From: Dreissena polymorpha
Lineage: Eukaryota; Mollusca; Bivalvia; Myida; Dreissenidae
NCBI RefSeq assembly: GCF_020536995.1
Contig: NC_068366.1
Coordinates: 18,809,299 to 18,873,298, forward strand
Direction of reading: 5' to 3'
Length of the DNA: 64,000 nucleotides
Shown: positions 37,077 to 48,626 of the stretch, in pieces
Layout: each line of letters starts with the position of its first letter
Position numbering within the stretch: position 1 is the stretch's first letter
Notes under the pieces: model-generated
Told to the model about the DNA's origin: nothing
Database searches by the model: none
The model's input: only the letters and a program-made list of their open reading frames with translations
Program-made: the position numbers and the translations under genes

Positions 37077-37359
37077 TGAGAAGACTGTGAGAAGACTGGG
37101 GACGTGGGGCATGAGGAACAATTAATACACAGTAAATGACAGGTTCGTGTTGAATCAAGCACAGAATTTTCTGAGCATTCATGATTCATTAGAATTGAAA
37201 AAAAAACAATCAACCAGAAAAATCCAGTTGACCAACTTTGACTTATTTGCATGAACAGGTATAAAATAGTGGGTATTAATAGCTTAAGACATTATTGGCA
37301 ACATGTCTGTTTAATTTATATTATCAATATTGTTAATTAAGCATGGAATATTAATCAAA

Positions 37360-37480
37360 ATTGGGGGTAAAGTTCAATCGACCAGTATTGACCAGTAATG
37401 ACAAATTTGGGAGTATTGACCGGGGCGGTTTTAACCAGTAAAAACCGCCGGTTAAAACCGGGGGCGGTCGATTGGTGCCA
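37360..37480. repeat. Inverted-repeat cluster around GGTTAAAACC
   Basis: GGCGGTTTT at 37424-37432 pairs with AAAACCGCC at 37441-37449, and CCGGTTAAAACCGG at 37448-37461 is itself a palindrome; GACCAGTA-like words repeat in front. GC-rich against the background. Confidence 0.6.
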
Positions 37481-37486
37481 ACCCTG

Positions 37487-38285
37487 GGTGTACTAAAGGA
37501 ATACTAGAGGAATACATGGGATATTCTCAAAATCTTACACATGTTGTTTTTAATATAGTTAAATAGGATCAATTGATGAATTAATTCAGTTTGTGTAAAC
37601 TTGGGCTGGGTTGTGGAACTATAGTTATTTGTTGTTATACAATTAAATAGGGTACTATGTAACTGTCAAAAAAACATATGCATTCACACGCATATAATCC
37701 AATTATTGGATGTCACTGATAATTTCAATTTTACTAGTAGGTAATTAAGACTAATTAAAACAGAATGGGACTTTCCTCGCAAAGTATTTCATTATTAATA
37801 ATATAATACTATAATTAGCTAATGTACTCAAAACATATTGGTATTTTAATAATTTAACTCAATGATATTAATAATATTAAAATTTTCCCCAAAAAACTAG
37901 GGCAGGAAGATAGGAAGGATTTTTTTTGGAAAATCAACAGTGTTGTCAGTGTAAAATATTTGCAAAGCTTCTTCTGAGTTTAAACTTCAGTTTTGCATTT
38001 TGTGACCTGCAACATATTCTATGCTACTTTATTTCACTATGGTAAGTCATTAAAGTGTTATTTATTTTTCAACTATATAATGTGCTAATCTCATATAATG
38101 AATTACTACCCCATTTAAAAATGACACCTAATCTAAATTCATTAATACAATAGTTATAATTGTTTTATTGTAATTTGTAACATACTATTCCACTAAAAAT
38201 GACCATCATAAGTTTTCAATGATTTCAATTATTTAAAGAAATAAATTTATCAGGCACTTATAAAAAATTATATAATAAGGGTGTC
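37487..38285 (+). repeat. Direct duplication, copy 2
   Basis: Shorter counterpart of 35219-36470 in the same order and orientation; begins right after the GGTTAAAACC palindrome cluster. Confidence 0.75.
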
Positions 38286-38750
38286 AAAATTTAACAAACT
38301 GAACAAGTCAATTTGAACTTCTCTTGCAATGCAAATGGAGCCACTTGAAATATCAAATTGTTCCCATACTAGTCGGCAATATAACTATGACATTGTGTCT
38401 TTTCAAAACATGCATCAGACACACCTTCTGAAACTTTTTAAGCGGTTTTGAAAACGCTATTTCATTGCAAACTTTCGTCAATAAAGGATACATGTTGTTA
38501 TACAACCGAAAGTGAAAGTTCTGTTTTTAAAAAAATGAATAAAGAGCGAAATAGTTGAAAACTAACGAAAATTATAATTGATACTAACATAAGACCGTAA
38601 GACTGAACAAAATAATACTTAACTTTTAAATCATAACGTGAATGTTTACTTATAAAGCAAATTCTTCATTCATCCGCGGACTTCTTTGTGTCGTAGTCAT
38701 AAATGCCTCCAAATGGAGGTGCGTGATGCGTCTAAGTATAGAGGTGACAA
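38286..38750. other. Non-coding stretch
   Basis: Nothing recognised. Confidence 0.5.
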
Positions 38751-38754
38751 TAAC

Positions 38755-38945
38755 GTAGTGACGTCACCATCTATGTATAGAATGGTCTTTGAACTAGTGA
38801 CCCCAATTTCAATAGGGGTCATCTACTGTCCAAGGACAATGCACATGTGAATTATCAAGGCAATCGTTCAATAAGTTGACGAGTTATTGCTTGGAAACAA
38901 TGTTCACAACGTGACTTTAACTATTTAATCTCAAAGTAGATTTTA
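38755..38945. repeat. Dispersed bivalve repeat (GACCCCAATTTCAATAGGGG type)
   Basis: The passage GTGACCCCAATTTCAATAGG at 38800 and the following GGTCATCTACTGTCCAAGG and GAGTTATTGCTTGGAAAC are words I recognise from a repeat very common in molluscan non-coding DNA. Class (MITE or SINE-like) not determined. Confidence 0.5.
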
Positions 38946-38994
38946 AATAAAAACATGTATTTATCTTTCGAATAAAAAGATATCATAGCGCATG

Positions 38995-39000
<6 letters not shown>

Positions 39001-39035
<35 letters not shown>

Positions 39036-39047
39036 GTTATTATTATA

Positions 39048-39122
<75 letters not shown>

Positions 39123-39159
39123 TTTTTTTTTTTATATATAATTATTATCATTATTATTA

Positions 39160-39206
<47 letters not shown>

Positions 39207-39222
39207 GTATTATTATTTTATT
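39001..39222. repeat. (TTA)n microsatellite
   Basis: About 220 bp of ATT/TTA repeats with a T-run at 39121-39133 and some interruptions. Confidence 0.95.
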
Positions 39223-39537
39223 ATACATGTAACACACATTCAATGGAGTCGAGATCAAATTTTGAAATGACATAGCGTCGCTTCATTCTGATTCTCGCCG
39301 TATTGGCTAATATTAAATGGATTAAATGATTATCGGTGTTCAGATTTGTATTAAATGAGTCTATAATAAAACTTGAGAACATATTGTTTAGGGTTATTCC
39401 CCGGTAATTTTCTTATTTCATGGTGTCTAGCCTACATATGGGCATCTATTTTTGCTAATCAGGTGTTAAATTAGCCCGTGGTAATGTGTGTCGCTAAGAT
39501 AAGACATTGTCCAGATGCAGGCTGTCGAGCGGTCATA

Positions 39538-39620
39538 CTTTTTCCTACTTTTTCCTACTATTTCCTACTTTTTCCTATTTTTTTACCAAATCTTCCTACT
39601 ATTCCTACTTTTTCATTTTC
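39538..39620. repeat. TTCCTAC-type degenerate repeat
   Basis: About seven copies of TACTTTTTCC/TTCCTAC. A similar tract sits at 59097-59190; both lie next to a GCAGGCTGTC-like flank, in opposite relative orientation. Confidence 0.75.
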
Positions 39621-40228
39621 AATGGAGAATATTTTTTTTAAAGAGTTTATTTAGTAAACTTGCAGGATGAATGAATCTATGGCATGACTGTATCCCTGTT
39701 AATGTGCATTCATCTAGATGAGACCTGACAACCCATGCTGACTGTCTGCTAGCACCTCTTCAGGAGCATAAATATTTATTTCTTATGTAACTTTAAAAAT
39801 TATTGACAAGTTTTTTTTTGAAGTAACAATAGTGCCTTGTTTACTTCCTTAGCATTTGTACACTGCAGACTTCACTACCTTACACAGTTCCCAGTGATGC
39901 AAGAGCTGAGGAAACCCATTGTTTAGTCCAGTTTTATTTTGTTTCCATTGACAACAATTTGACCAAACCTTTACATGATATTGCTGTTTGGAATGTAGAG
40001 ATATAGAGATACATGTATTGTATGAGTGGTTATGTAATATGGAATGTATTACACAAGTTATTGGAAAAAAGATAAAACTGATGCTTTGCCGAGTTTTCAT
40101 CATTTACAAATATAATGTAATAAATTCTGTATTACATGACAACGGATAGGATGTTCTATTGATATCATAGGTACATCATGTTTAGTAATTTAAGATAAAT
40201 ACACAGAGCCTAAATGCCCTGATACATT

Positions 40229-40500
40229 TTTATGCTCCCGGTAGGGTGGCATATTACAGTTGTACTGTCAGTCCGTCTGTCTGTCTGTGTGTGTGTGTCC
40301 GTCCGAAAACTTTAATATGGGCCATGACTTTTGCAATATTGAAGATAGCAACTTGATATTTGGCATGCATGTGTATCTCATGAAGCTGCACATTTTAAGT
40401 GGTGAAAGGTGAAGGTCATCCTTCAAGGTCAAAAGTTAAAAAATACAATCCAAGGGAAGTAATAAGCTTTAAAAGGGAGATAATTTCTAAACCTGCCAAA
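40229..40500 (+). repeat. Dispersed bivalve repeat (ATGCTCCC...CCGTCCG type)
   Basis: Starts near TTATGCTCCCGGTAGG, then a GTCTGTCTGTGTGTG stretch, CAACTTGATATTTGGCATGC and ends near GGGAGATAATTTC. I recognise this series from a high-copy molluscan interspersed repeat. No coding frame. Confidence 0.6.
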
Positions 40501-40556
40501 TGATATATTGAAATTTTATTTCAAAGCTGCGCAATAGTGGGCATTGTGTTTCGGAC

Positions 40557-40704
40557 ATAGAGAATACTAGGTTAGCGTTGAATACAGAGAAGTTTATGTT
40601 GCGAGGCTTAGAACGCCGGAAGCGCGAGCCTTGGCGAGCGCTTTCGGTGTTCGAGCCGAGCAACATAAACTTCTCTGTATTCAACGCTAATCCTAGTATT
40701 CTAT
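40557..40704. repeat. 148-bp near-perfect palindrome (foldback element)
   Basis: The arms 40557-40630 and 40633-40704 are reverse complements over most of their length, including AATACAGAGAAGTTTATGTT at 40581-40600 and its complement at 40660-40679. The centre is GC-rich (GCGCGAGCCTTGGCGAGCGC). Probably a short MITE. Confidence 0.85.
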
Positions 40705-41339
40705 TTATCCCATTTGATTTTTTCAACGTGACATTTAACATAAATAGATCTAATAACCTTAACAATAATTTTAATTCAGTCATAAAAGCGCTTAAAATCT
40801 AACAAATGTAACCATGCGTAGTGATATACATGTATTTGTTCTGGTACGCAAAATAGTCTTTAAAAAACTCACACACAAACTGTAAAACAAGTAAAAATAT
40901 CACCATATGCCTACATTCAATTTTACGCAGTATGCGAATTTTAACACATTACGACCGCGAAAAGAAGATTTTACTTTGCTATAATTCATTTTATTTTCGA
41001 AAGAAAATGATCAAAATCCAATACGGCGGCGATTGCTCCTGACAAAATGCTGTCGGTGTCAACATACATGTACACCATCGACGACCTAGTTCTGGCTACC
41101 ATAACTTTAAATGTCGCTTTTTATGTCAATTTATGATTTTTGACTGGCGCGACTTTGTACAGGTCTGTCAATACTAAATAAACTGTACGCTGAAGTTTCT
41201 TTAGCTATCGAAGACCTTGACCATTTTGACGAGTAAACAGACAATTGCAGCGACTGACACTTAATTTGACAAAATATACAGGGCAATACGTTTTCCGACT
41301 GCGGACGACGAATTTAAGGACGCGCAGAACGTGTTTTTT

Positions 41340-41945
41340 ATATAATGCTATGGGTATGCCGTGTGTGATCCGATGCATCAATGGCGCCCATGTTAAAATC
41401 ATTTCCCCGAGAACAGGGAACGATAAAAGTACAAACAAAAATCAAAACACGTATGAACTAGTATCTTACCTTTAATTATCCTTTAAAATCCATCTAATAA
41501 TCCATTTAACTCAATAATTGACGATTTTGTATATAGGGTCTTTAATAATTATTTTAGCATAGTTAAATAAAGACCCTTATGCCATTCTATCACATTATTC
41601 AAATGAGTTTATGAACGCGATAAACTTTCTTCTTCGTCACACGCTACGTCATGTAGGCCTACTCTACATTACTGCTGTTCAAATGAACCGGAGCAGTTTA
41701 TCTAATAATAGCCGTTGGTAAACTCGGTTGCATTTGCAGATTTCTGCATACAAACATAATTATGTTAAAACTTGCACAATGTTTTATTTATCTATGGTAA
41801 ATGCCCTTATTGTACGAGAAAATAATTTAATGTATAAATACACAAAGAATGGAAAACATTCCAGTACACAACAGATAAATGAGTAGAAAATACCCGTGTA
41901 CAAAATGGGACGTTCCCAATTCCAGTGTGGTGCTATTTTTACCAT
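41340..41945 (+). mobile_element. Harbinger transposon remnant, copy 2
   Basis: The plus strand at 41340-41475 reads MGMPCVIRCINGAHVKIISP then RTGNDKSTNKNQ, the HARBI1-type G.P.VIGCIDGTHV.I.SP segment. The catalytic Asp is Asn here (CINGAHV), so the copy is inactive. The following 41478-41945 matches the complement of 1-510, showing that both remnants derive from one family. Confidence 0.6.
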
Positions 41946-42670
41946 CTTATACTTTACACAGCTCTTTGCCTAACGTGAATTAAATAGGAAAGCAAACTTG
42001 CAGATTATTCATGAACTGTGCGATATGTGTATGGCTTGTTGTGCATTCTTAATATTTAAGTTAAATGTCAAAAGTATATGCTTTGGTTATAAACAATGCA
42101 CATTACACGAAATAAGGAAAATGTGATCAATTGACAATTCAGATATGTCGACATACAGTACATGTAGAAAACATGTGAAATAAGTCGCGTTTATAATAAA
42201 TCGTCAACAAAAATGGGGAAAATGACGCAATAAGTATGTCATTTTATGACGCCATCAATCAGCTGATTCATTATACGGATGGCGAAAAATTATGACTAGA
42301 TTTAAAGGTTGAATGTCGTATAATTTTGAAGCTTAAGTTTTGTCGACTTTGTTATAAATAAAAAAATAACAAAACAAAAATCATGTAATTTCATATTTTA
42401 TTTCAACATTTCTTTTGGTGAATATGTCATATATATGTTTTTCTGCAAAATATGCACATTTTCTTCTAATGGGTGACCTTAAAATTCGATCAATGAACCA
42501 AACAATATCGACCTAACTTTAGCGCATATTGCATGACGTCATTTAAAAAGTAGTCCGTGCACGCGACAGGTATATTCCACAGTGTTGAATACAAGCAAGT
42601 ATATTCCACAACGTGTTATACCGTCAATGTCGCGGTGAAAATGGGATAAAAACACAATTCTTGTCTAATG
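41946..42670. other. Non-coding left flank of the U1/5S/LINE block
   Basis: No gene seen. Two copies of AGTATATTCCACA-like words at 42571 and 42599. It ends with ATGCCATA (42671-42678), repeated at the far end of the block. Confidence 0.6.
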
Positions 42671-42678
42671 ATGCCATA
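42671..42678. repeat. Left copy of 8-bp flanking repeat ATGCCATA
   Basis: Matches 58084-58091, at the other end of the 15.4-kb block; candidate target-site duplication. Five bases (TATAT) separate it from U1 nt 36. Confidence 0.5.
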
Positions 42679-42683
42679 TATAT

Positions 42684-42812
42684 AGGCGGTTTCTCCAGGA
42701 AGAGGCTCTCCCATTGCACTTCGGTTGGGCTGACGCCTGCGATTACCCCAAATGTGGGTAACTCGGGTACGCAATTTATTCGTGTGGGGGTCTGCGTTCG
42801 CGCTAACCCTCG
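42684..42812 (+). ncRNA. U1 snRNA gene, nt 36-164 (5' part absent), unit 1
   Basis: Aligns to animal U1 from nt 36: AGGCGGTTTCTCCAGGAAGA, CCATTGCACTTCGGTTGGGC (stem-loop II), CTGCGATTACCCCAAATGTG (stem-loop III), the Sm-site region near ACGCAATTTATTCG, and TCTGCGTTCGCGCTAACCCT (stem-loop IV). The 129 bases bring the numbering to 164, the standard U1 length. It lacks the 5' splice-site-pairing end and cannot make a functional U1. Confidence 0.92.
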
Positions 42813-43069
42813 TCTAAGCAATCATACCTGAATCACGCATGTTCTTGCAGTAATGTCCCGCCCGGCCGATGACAGCACGAGACTTACAAGGCGAACGACA
42901 CGAGCCCGGCGCTGAACGTGCAGCTGCTGCAGCTGATCGTCAGCCGGATGCATCAAGGTTGATGGAGTTTTGTGTTTTGTTGGATAATGAACTCTTCCAC
43001 CGGCTTCTATAAATAGGTTCCATTTGATGTTCGCGTCGGTATATAATGCGAATATTTTCGACTGTTAGT
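42813..43069. other. U1-5S spacer, unit 1
   Basis: Nearly identical to 49780-50037. Contains the GC-rich AACGTGCAGCTGCTGCAGCT. TATATAATGCG at 43040-43050 sits about 30 bases before the 5S gene, a TATA-like position typical of upstream 5S promoter elements. Confidence 0.7.
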
Positions 43070-43189
43070 GTCTACGGCCATATCACGTTGAAAACACCGG
43101 TTCTCGTCCGATCACCGAAGTTAAGCAACGTCGAGCCCGGTTAGTACTTGGATGGGTGACCGCCTGGGAATACCGGGTGCTGTAGACTT
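43070..43189 (+). rRNA. 5S ribosomal RNA gene, unit 1
   Basis: Full-length 120-bp 5S sequence from GTCTACGGCCATATCACGTT to CCGGGTGCTGTAGAC, with the internal control region AGTTAAGCAACG...GGATGGGTGACCGCC (boxes A, IE and C for TFIIIA/Pol III) and closing 5'/3' stem GTCTAC/GTAGAC. A T4 run at 43188-43191 is the Pol III terminator. It differs from the unit 2 copy at one base (AAGCAACG versus AAGCTACG). Looks intact. Confidence 0.97.
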
Positions 43190-43191
43190 TT
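43188..43191 (+). terminator. Pol III T-run terminator of 5S, unit 1
   Basis: TTTT immediately after the 5S 3' end. Confidence 0.8.
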
Positions 43192-43199
43192 GCCTTATT

Positions 43200-43315
43200 A
43201 TTAATGTAATAATTATTAATAATAATAATAACTCTTATTATTATTATTATTGTAAATGTTATCAGATGTCTACTTTGTATGTGTATTTATTAATAAATGT
43301 ATTAGTATTATTTTA

Positions 43316-43356
<41 letters not shown>

Positions 43357-43989
43357 CATTCGTAATAAGTATAGTAGTAATAATGCTACTACTAATAACA
43401 AAAATAATAATAATAATAAAAATAATAATTTTGTAATGGCTATTTCTTTATTAATCACGGTACGGCACGCGTTCAGTTCTTTGCGTTTTTTTTCGCAAAC
43501 ATGGCGACGTTGTGATGCGACTCGATAGAAACGACGTTTCAACTATTGTGACGCACGTCAAAAAGACGTTGGAACTATTGTGATGCGTAACAACGACGTT
43601 CATAAAGCGTACATCATGTTATTCGTGTATTTTGTAGGAACGCAAAGTGTTGTAATGACACAGAAAGCGTTGGGATAAATGATATTTCTACTTTTCTGAC
43701 TCGTTCAGTGTAGAACACTCGTTACCCGGACGAAATCGTGCGTAATTTTCTTGTTCTAAGAATCGGTTGGTGAATACAGGCCCGGAAGTACGAAAATTTT
43801 CGCACCCATTGCTTTTACGCGGTCGCCATTTTGAAAATATTCCCCAAAACCACGCGGCAATGTTATGAAAGCCGTGCCCGTGACGACTAAGCGGTGTGTA
43901 GTGAAAAGAGAGGATATCGGCGAACACGAGGAAACCGGATTGACAATATAATGAGACTGTTCAATTCGTGTTGGTGCCATGGTGTAAGC
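43200..43989. other. 5S-U1 spacer with (TTA)n and presumed U1 promoter, unit 1
   Basis: Contains a TTA/ATT microsatellite (43313-43356), then unique-looking sequence ending directly at U1 nt 1. About 99% identical to 50170-50966. The last 100 bp should hold the U1 promoter (a proximal sequence element near -55), but I cannot define the element by eye. The frames open across the ATT repeat are repeat artefacts. Confidence 0.6.
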
Positions 43990-44016
43990 ATACTTACCTG
44001 GTACAGAGAATACCGT
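43990..44016 (+). ncRNA. U1 snRNA gene, nt 1-27, interrupted by LINE, unit 1
   Basis: ATACTTACCTGG at 43990-44001 is the U1 5' end that pairs with 5' splice sites, followed by TACAGAGAATACCGT, the 5' strand of stem-loop I. U1 similarity stops after nt 27 and LINE sequence begins. The remaining U1 sequence (nt 36 on) reappears at 49651, after the LINE. Confidence 0.9.
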
Positions 44017-44078
44017 AAACGTATTTTTCTGCTCTGGGGTCTTGCGAGGCTAAAGTATTTTTGAAAGAGATTTAAATC

Positions 44079-45005
44079 ATGTCTGATGTGTTTGGCGCTT
44101 TGGATGAGCGAACGGTGGACTCGGATATCGCGAGTAGGACGGTCCGCTTCCAGGGAAGACGTGGATCTGCTATGGTACATGTCGTCAATATCCTCCAGGA
44201 GAAAGGCTGGACCAGCGAGGACATCGTGGCCATTGCGTTTGGTCCCCCTGGGAGCGGCCATTACGATGTGGTTTTTGATGATGCAGATAAGTGCAAAGCT
44301 TTTTGTACAAGTTCAAATGGTCACATTAAATACCGAGATGTGTCTTATGACATTACTTTACATGGCAGACAGGTGGTACAAGTGAGAGTACACTGGCTGC
44401 CCATTTGTACTAAAAAGATTGTTTTAAAGGAACTCTTTTCCAATTATGGGACAGTGTTAAACATTGAAAATGAAATGTATGAATTAGGTGGTTTTAAGTG
44501 CCAGTCTGGTACTCGCCTTGTCACTATGGAGGTTTCAGACTCACAAAAGGCTTCCATACCTCACTTGCTCAAATTTCAGTGTGGGTCGAAGGCCTTAGTC
44601 ACAATGAGAGGACGTCCCCCACTATGTCTAAAGTGTCTAGAATTAGGGCATGTCAGGGGAATGTGCCCAGATAGAGGTTACAAGGACACCAATCAATCAT
44701 CAGGGACATACGCTGACAGATTAAAGCAGAAGAAGACAGTTGAAGTCTCCAAGGACGTGCCACCCTCGAAGTCTGTCGAGAAACCAGGGTCAGCTGCTGA
44801 TAATGTCCAAGAGCAGACAGTGGTCACACAAGACGAGAATTGGCAACAGGCTAAGCGTCGTCCAAGGAAATCTCAGCAACCACAAGAGAAGGTACCACAA
44901 GCAGCTCCTACAACCGTGGTTGACAAGGATGAAGAACAGCCTGCTGTGCCTTCACAAATGGAGATGAGTATGGCCAGCTCCAAAAGAAAGGTTTATTGTA
45001 CATGA
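44079..45005 (+). CDS. LINE ORF1 protein, CCHC zinc knuckle, copy 1
   Basis: 308 codons from ATG 44079, 62 bp after the U1 junction. The middle (residues about 60-180) has a gag/RRM-like nucleic-acid-binding character (VRVHWLPICTKK, TRLVTMEV) and ends with the CCHC knuckle CLKCLELGHVRGMC at residues about 184-197. The tail is Gln/Lys/Pro-rich and probably disordered. ORF1 proteins package LINE RNA. Compared with copy 2 the C-terminus is cut: at about 44990 the sequence jumps to the region just before ORF2, so the final VYCT residues come from spacer. Only about half of the residues match copy 2, far less than in ORF2. Confidence 0.85.
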   Translation: MSDVFGALDERTVDSDIASRTVRFQGRRGSAMVHVVNILQEKGWTSEDIVAIAFGPPGSGHYDVVFDDADKCKAFCTSSNGHIKYRDVSYDITLHGRQVVQVRVHWLPICTKKIVLKELFSNYGTVLNIENEMYELGGFKCQSGTRLVTMEVSDSQKASIPHLLKFQCGSKALVTMRGRPPLCLKCLELGHVRGMCPDRGYKDTNQSSGTYADRLKQKKTVEVSKDVPPSKSVEKPGSAADNVQEQTVVTQDENWQQAKRRPRKSQQPQEKVPQAAPTTVVDKDEEQPAVPSQMEMSMASSKRKVYCT

Positions 45006-45122
45006 TATTTTCAGTTTGTGTATTGTGTGGAGTCCACTTGTAACAGTTCTAAAAATATCTAACGTGTCGTTTTGTAAAGTTATTTTTAGTAATTTACCTG
45101 ACAACCTCAGTTGTAAATAATC

Positions 45123-48100
45123 ATGGCGTTAAAAATAGAAACAATAAATATAAACGGATTAAGATCCAAACAGAAACAAACCTTTATTAAAGATTATATA
45201 TCAATTAATAAAATACAAATTTTATGCATACAAGAAACTCATATTGATAATTATAAAATGTCTAAACAAATAGAAACTTTAATATCTAATGAATACTTTT
45301 ACATTTGGAATTTTTCTAATAATCTTTCTTGCGGATGTTGTATTATCGTTACGGATACGAATATTAAATGTTCTAAATTTCAACTTGATTTTGATGGTCG
45401 ATTTATTTCTCTAGATATACAATACTTAAATGAATCTTTAAGAATCTGTAATATTTACGCACCGAATAAGCCTGGGGACAGAAATGAATTCTTTGAATCA
45501 ATAAAACATTATTTAGTATCATCAAACAAATTAATAATTTAAGGAGATTTTAACTTCATTATAAATACAGATTTAGACAAAATAGGAGGGTCATCAATTG
45601 ATGTAATAAAAGGTTGTAACGTTTTCAAACAAATCATTGAAACTTTTAAAATAACAGATATTTATAGACATCTTAATCCAGATAAAATAATAACAACTTG
45701 GAGTAGGAAATGTTTAACAGAATCCATTGCATGTCGTTTAGACAGAATTTATATTGACAAGTCGCTTATTGAAAACTGTAAAAACGTAGACATTATTCCG
45801 TGTCCATATTCAGACCATGATTTGTTAGCCTTACTATAAATTTAGATATTAATAATAATACAACTAATAGCATAAACATTGGTGAATCATATTGGAAATT
45901 AAACAATTCAATTTTTGAAGATGAAGACTTTGTTTCTGCTTTTGAGTTTTATTTTAAAATTATTAGTAGAACAGAAGATATAACTTTAGAGTGGTGGGAT
46001 AATTTAAAAATACAAATTAAAGAATTTTGTATTGATTATAGCAAATCAAAAAATAAAAAATATTTTGATAACATTAAACAATTAGTTAAACAATATAAAC
46101 AATGTATTGATATTTCTGAAAAATTAGATATCAAAGATAAATTAAATAAACTTCAAGACAATTTATATAAAGGTGCATATATAAGAAGTAAAGTACATGT
46201 TTTAAATAATAATGAAAACTCAAGTACATTTTATCATAACAAGGAATTTGAAAATGGTAATAACAAAATTATACACCATATTATTGATGGTGGAGTAGAT
46301 AAGAAATCTACTAATGACATTTTAAATTCTTTAAAAACTTTTTATAAAGAATTATATACAGAAGAACAAGTAGATACATCCTTAAATGATAAATTTTTAA
46401 ATAATGTACCTCAAGTATCAAATGATGATAATAATATGTTAAGCAGCCCTATATCTTTAGAGGAAATTGAATTAGCCTTAAAAAATATGGATCATACTAA
46501 AAGTCCAGGAAGTGATGGGTTAACTTCTTTTATTTACTTGAAATTTTTCCATTTATTTGGGAATATTTTGTTACATTTATATAATACATGCTTTGATTTA
46601 GGATACATGTCAGATTCACAAAAACTTTCTTATATAACATTATTATGTAAAGATAACAATAATAAAACATCAACAAAAAATTATAGACCTATATCACTTC
46701 TAAACATAGATAGAAAAATTTTATCTAAAATATTAGCAAATAGATTAGGCAAAGTATTAGAATCAATAATTGGTATTTCACAAACCTGTTCAATCCCAGG
46801 TCGTTCAATATTTGATAATGTTCATTTAATTAGAAATATAATAGATTATGTTGAGCAAAAAAATATGAGTGCTTGTTTTATATGTCTCGACCAGGAGAAG
46901 GCTTTTGATAGGGTCTCATGGTCCTACTTATATACTACACTTTCTGCATTTGGTTTTTCTGATACCTTTATTAAATGGATTAAAGTACTATATAAAGATA
47001 TAAAGTCATCCGTAATTGTCAATGGTCATATTTCTGACCCATTTTCCTTATTTAGATCAGTTCGTCAGGGCTGTTCTTTATCGCCCCTTTTATATGTCAT
47101 ATGTTTAGAACCTTTTGCAAAATTAATTCAAGATGATGAGAATATAAATGGAATACATACACCAGGTAATAAATTTCATGTTAAAATGTCTTTATATGCA
47201 AATGATAATACTTCTCTTTTTACAGATGACAGATCTATGTTTCATTTCTTTCGTCATGTTTCCGATTATCAGAAAGTTTCAGGTTCTAAAATAAATTATA
47301 ATAAATGTTGTGGAATGTTTTTAGGTAAATGGAAGACCAGGTCAGATCATCCATTTGGTATATCATGGGTGAAAAATGTTAAATTATTGGGATATAAATT
47401 TGGCTATGAATTAACTGATGATGATATTTTTAATGCAACTTATATTAATTTCTCAAATACATTAAATTTGTGGTCTAATAAATGTAAATCTGTTAAAGGT
47501 AAAAGTTCAGTTTTAAATACATATGTAGTCTCAAAAGTCTTATATTTTGTTCAATGTCAAACAATCCCTAGTCATTACATTAACATGATACAAAAAAGTT
47601 GTTTTAAATTTATTTGGGGTAGTGTTTATGAGCCAATTGCTCGGAAAACATTATATTTAGATTTAAAGGAAGGTGGTCTTCGTATTCCTAATATACAGCA
47701 AAAAATTAGCGCTTTTTATCTATCGCACTTATTTAAATTATTAAATGATTGTAAACATCCCTGGACTTATTTTGCGAGATACTGGATTGGAATGCAGTTA
47801 AGGAAATTTAATCCTTCTTTGTTCACTAACAATGAACCCCATAGCGAATTTGTACCATCATTTTATGTGGAATGTTTAAACATATTTACAAAGTTTGTAA
47901 AAGATATAAAAAGTGATAATTTTACACATTGGAATGTTAAACAAATATATGCTTTTTTAATTAATCCTAATAACGAATATAACCCTAAATGTATAAAAGA
48001 ATTTCCTTTAATTAATTTCAAAAATGTATTTAAAAATATTTTTTCTTCAGCAGTTGATCCTGACTGTAGAAATACGTGTTTTAAATTAGTACATTCAGTG

Positions 48101-48595
48101 TTGTATGTTAACAAGTATTTATATGATAAAAAATTCAATAAAGCAAGTAAAAAATGTACTTTTTGTATAAGTGATGACACATTTCAACATTTGTTTATAG
48201 ACTGTTCAATGATCACTCCTTTGAATAAAACTGTTCTATTTTTAATGGACATTCTGACTATTGAACACATTTCCATTTCATCTAAATGCTTTCAATTCTT
48301 TGATGTACATAATTCAGATGCTGACTTAAAATATGTGTATTTAGTATTTTTGTCGGAATCACGGCATATTATTTGGAAGTGTAGGAATTTGGTAAAGCAT
48401 GAAAAATTTGTGTTGTCTCCCTTAGACTTTATTGTTAAGTTTCTTAATAGAATTAAGTTCAGAATTTTATTAGATTTCCACCGTTTATCAAATGATTTCT
48501 TTTACTTATATTGGGGAGGCTTATGCCACACAACTAATGAAAACATAGTCTATCATAAGGAACTTGACTACAAATATTACTTAAAGTTTTTATAA
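45123..48595 (+). pseudogene. LINE ORF2 (endonuclease-RT), copy 1, broken
   Basis: Starts MALKIETININGLRSKQKQ, with CIQETHID carrying the APE catalytic Glu. The frame stops at 45540 (TTA to TAA, just before GDFNF) and shifts near 45822 (one T lost before the SDHD region). From there it stays open to 48595: KSPGSDGLTSFIYLKFFHLF, NYRPISLLNIDRKILSKILA, CLDQEKAFDRVSW, SVRQGCSLSPLLYVICLEPF, then SLYANDNTS where an active enzyme has YADD. KKCTFCISDDTFQHLFIDCS near 48150 is the C-terminal CCHC-like motif of this clade. By eye the first 420 nt are about 97% identical to copy 2, the RT part about 88%. Confidence 0.9.
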
Positions 48596-48626
48596 CTGTA
48601 CTTGTTTTCTGCTGTTTGCTTTTTCT

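Noticed and set aside
42813-43069. Possible tRNA gene in the U1-5S spacer
   Set aside because: GC-rich with small hairpins but no A/B boxes or cloverleaf.
43256-43542. Poly-Ile/Asn frames across the TTA repeat in the 5S-U1 spacer (also 50224-50519)
   Set aside because: Microsatellite artefacts present on both strands; no other coding sign.
44017-44070. LINE 5' UTR as a diverged U1 copy (shared GCGAGGCT)
   Set aside because: Only an 8-base match and no U1 stem structure; better explained as LINE sequence homogenised between units.
43688-44261. Antisense frames over the U1 promoter and ORF1 start (also 50665-50957)
   Set aside because: Shadows of the spacer and ORF1; identical between units because the DNA is, not because the protein is kept.
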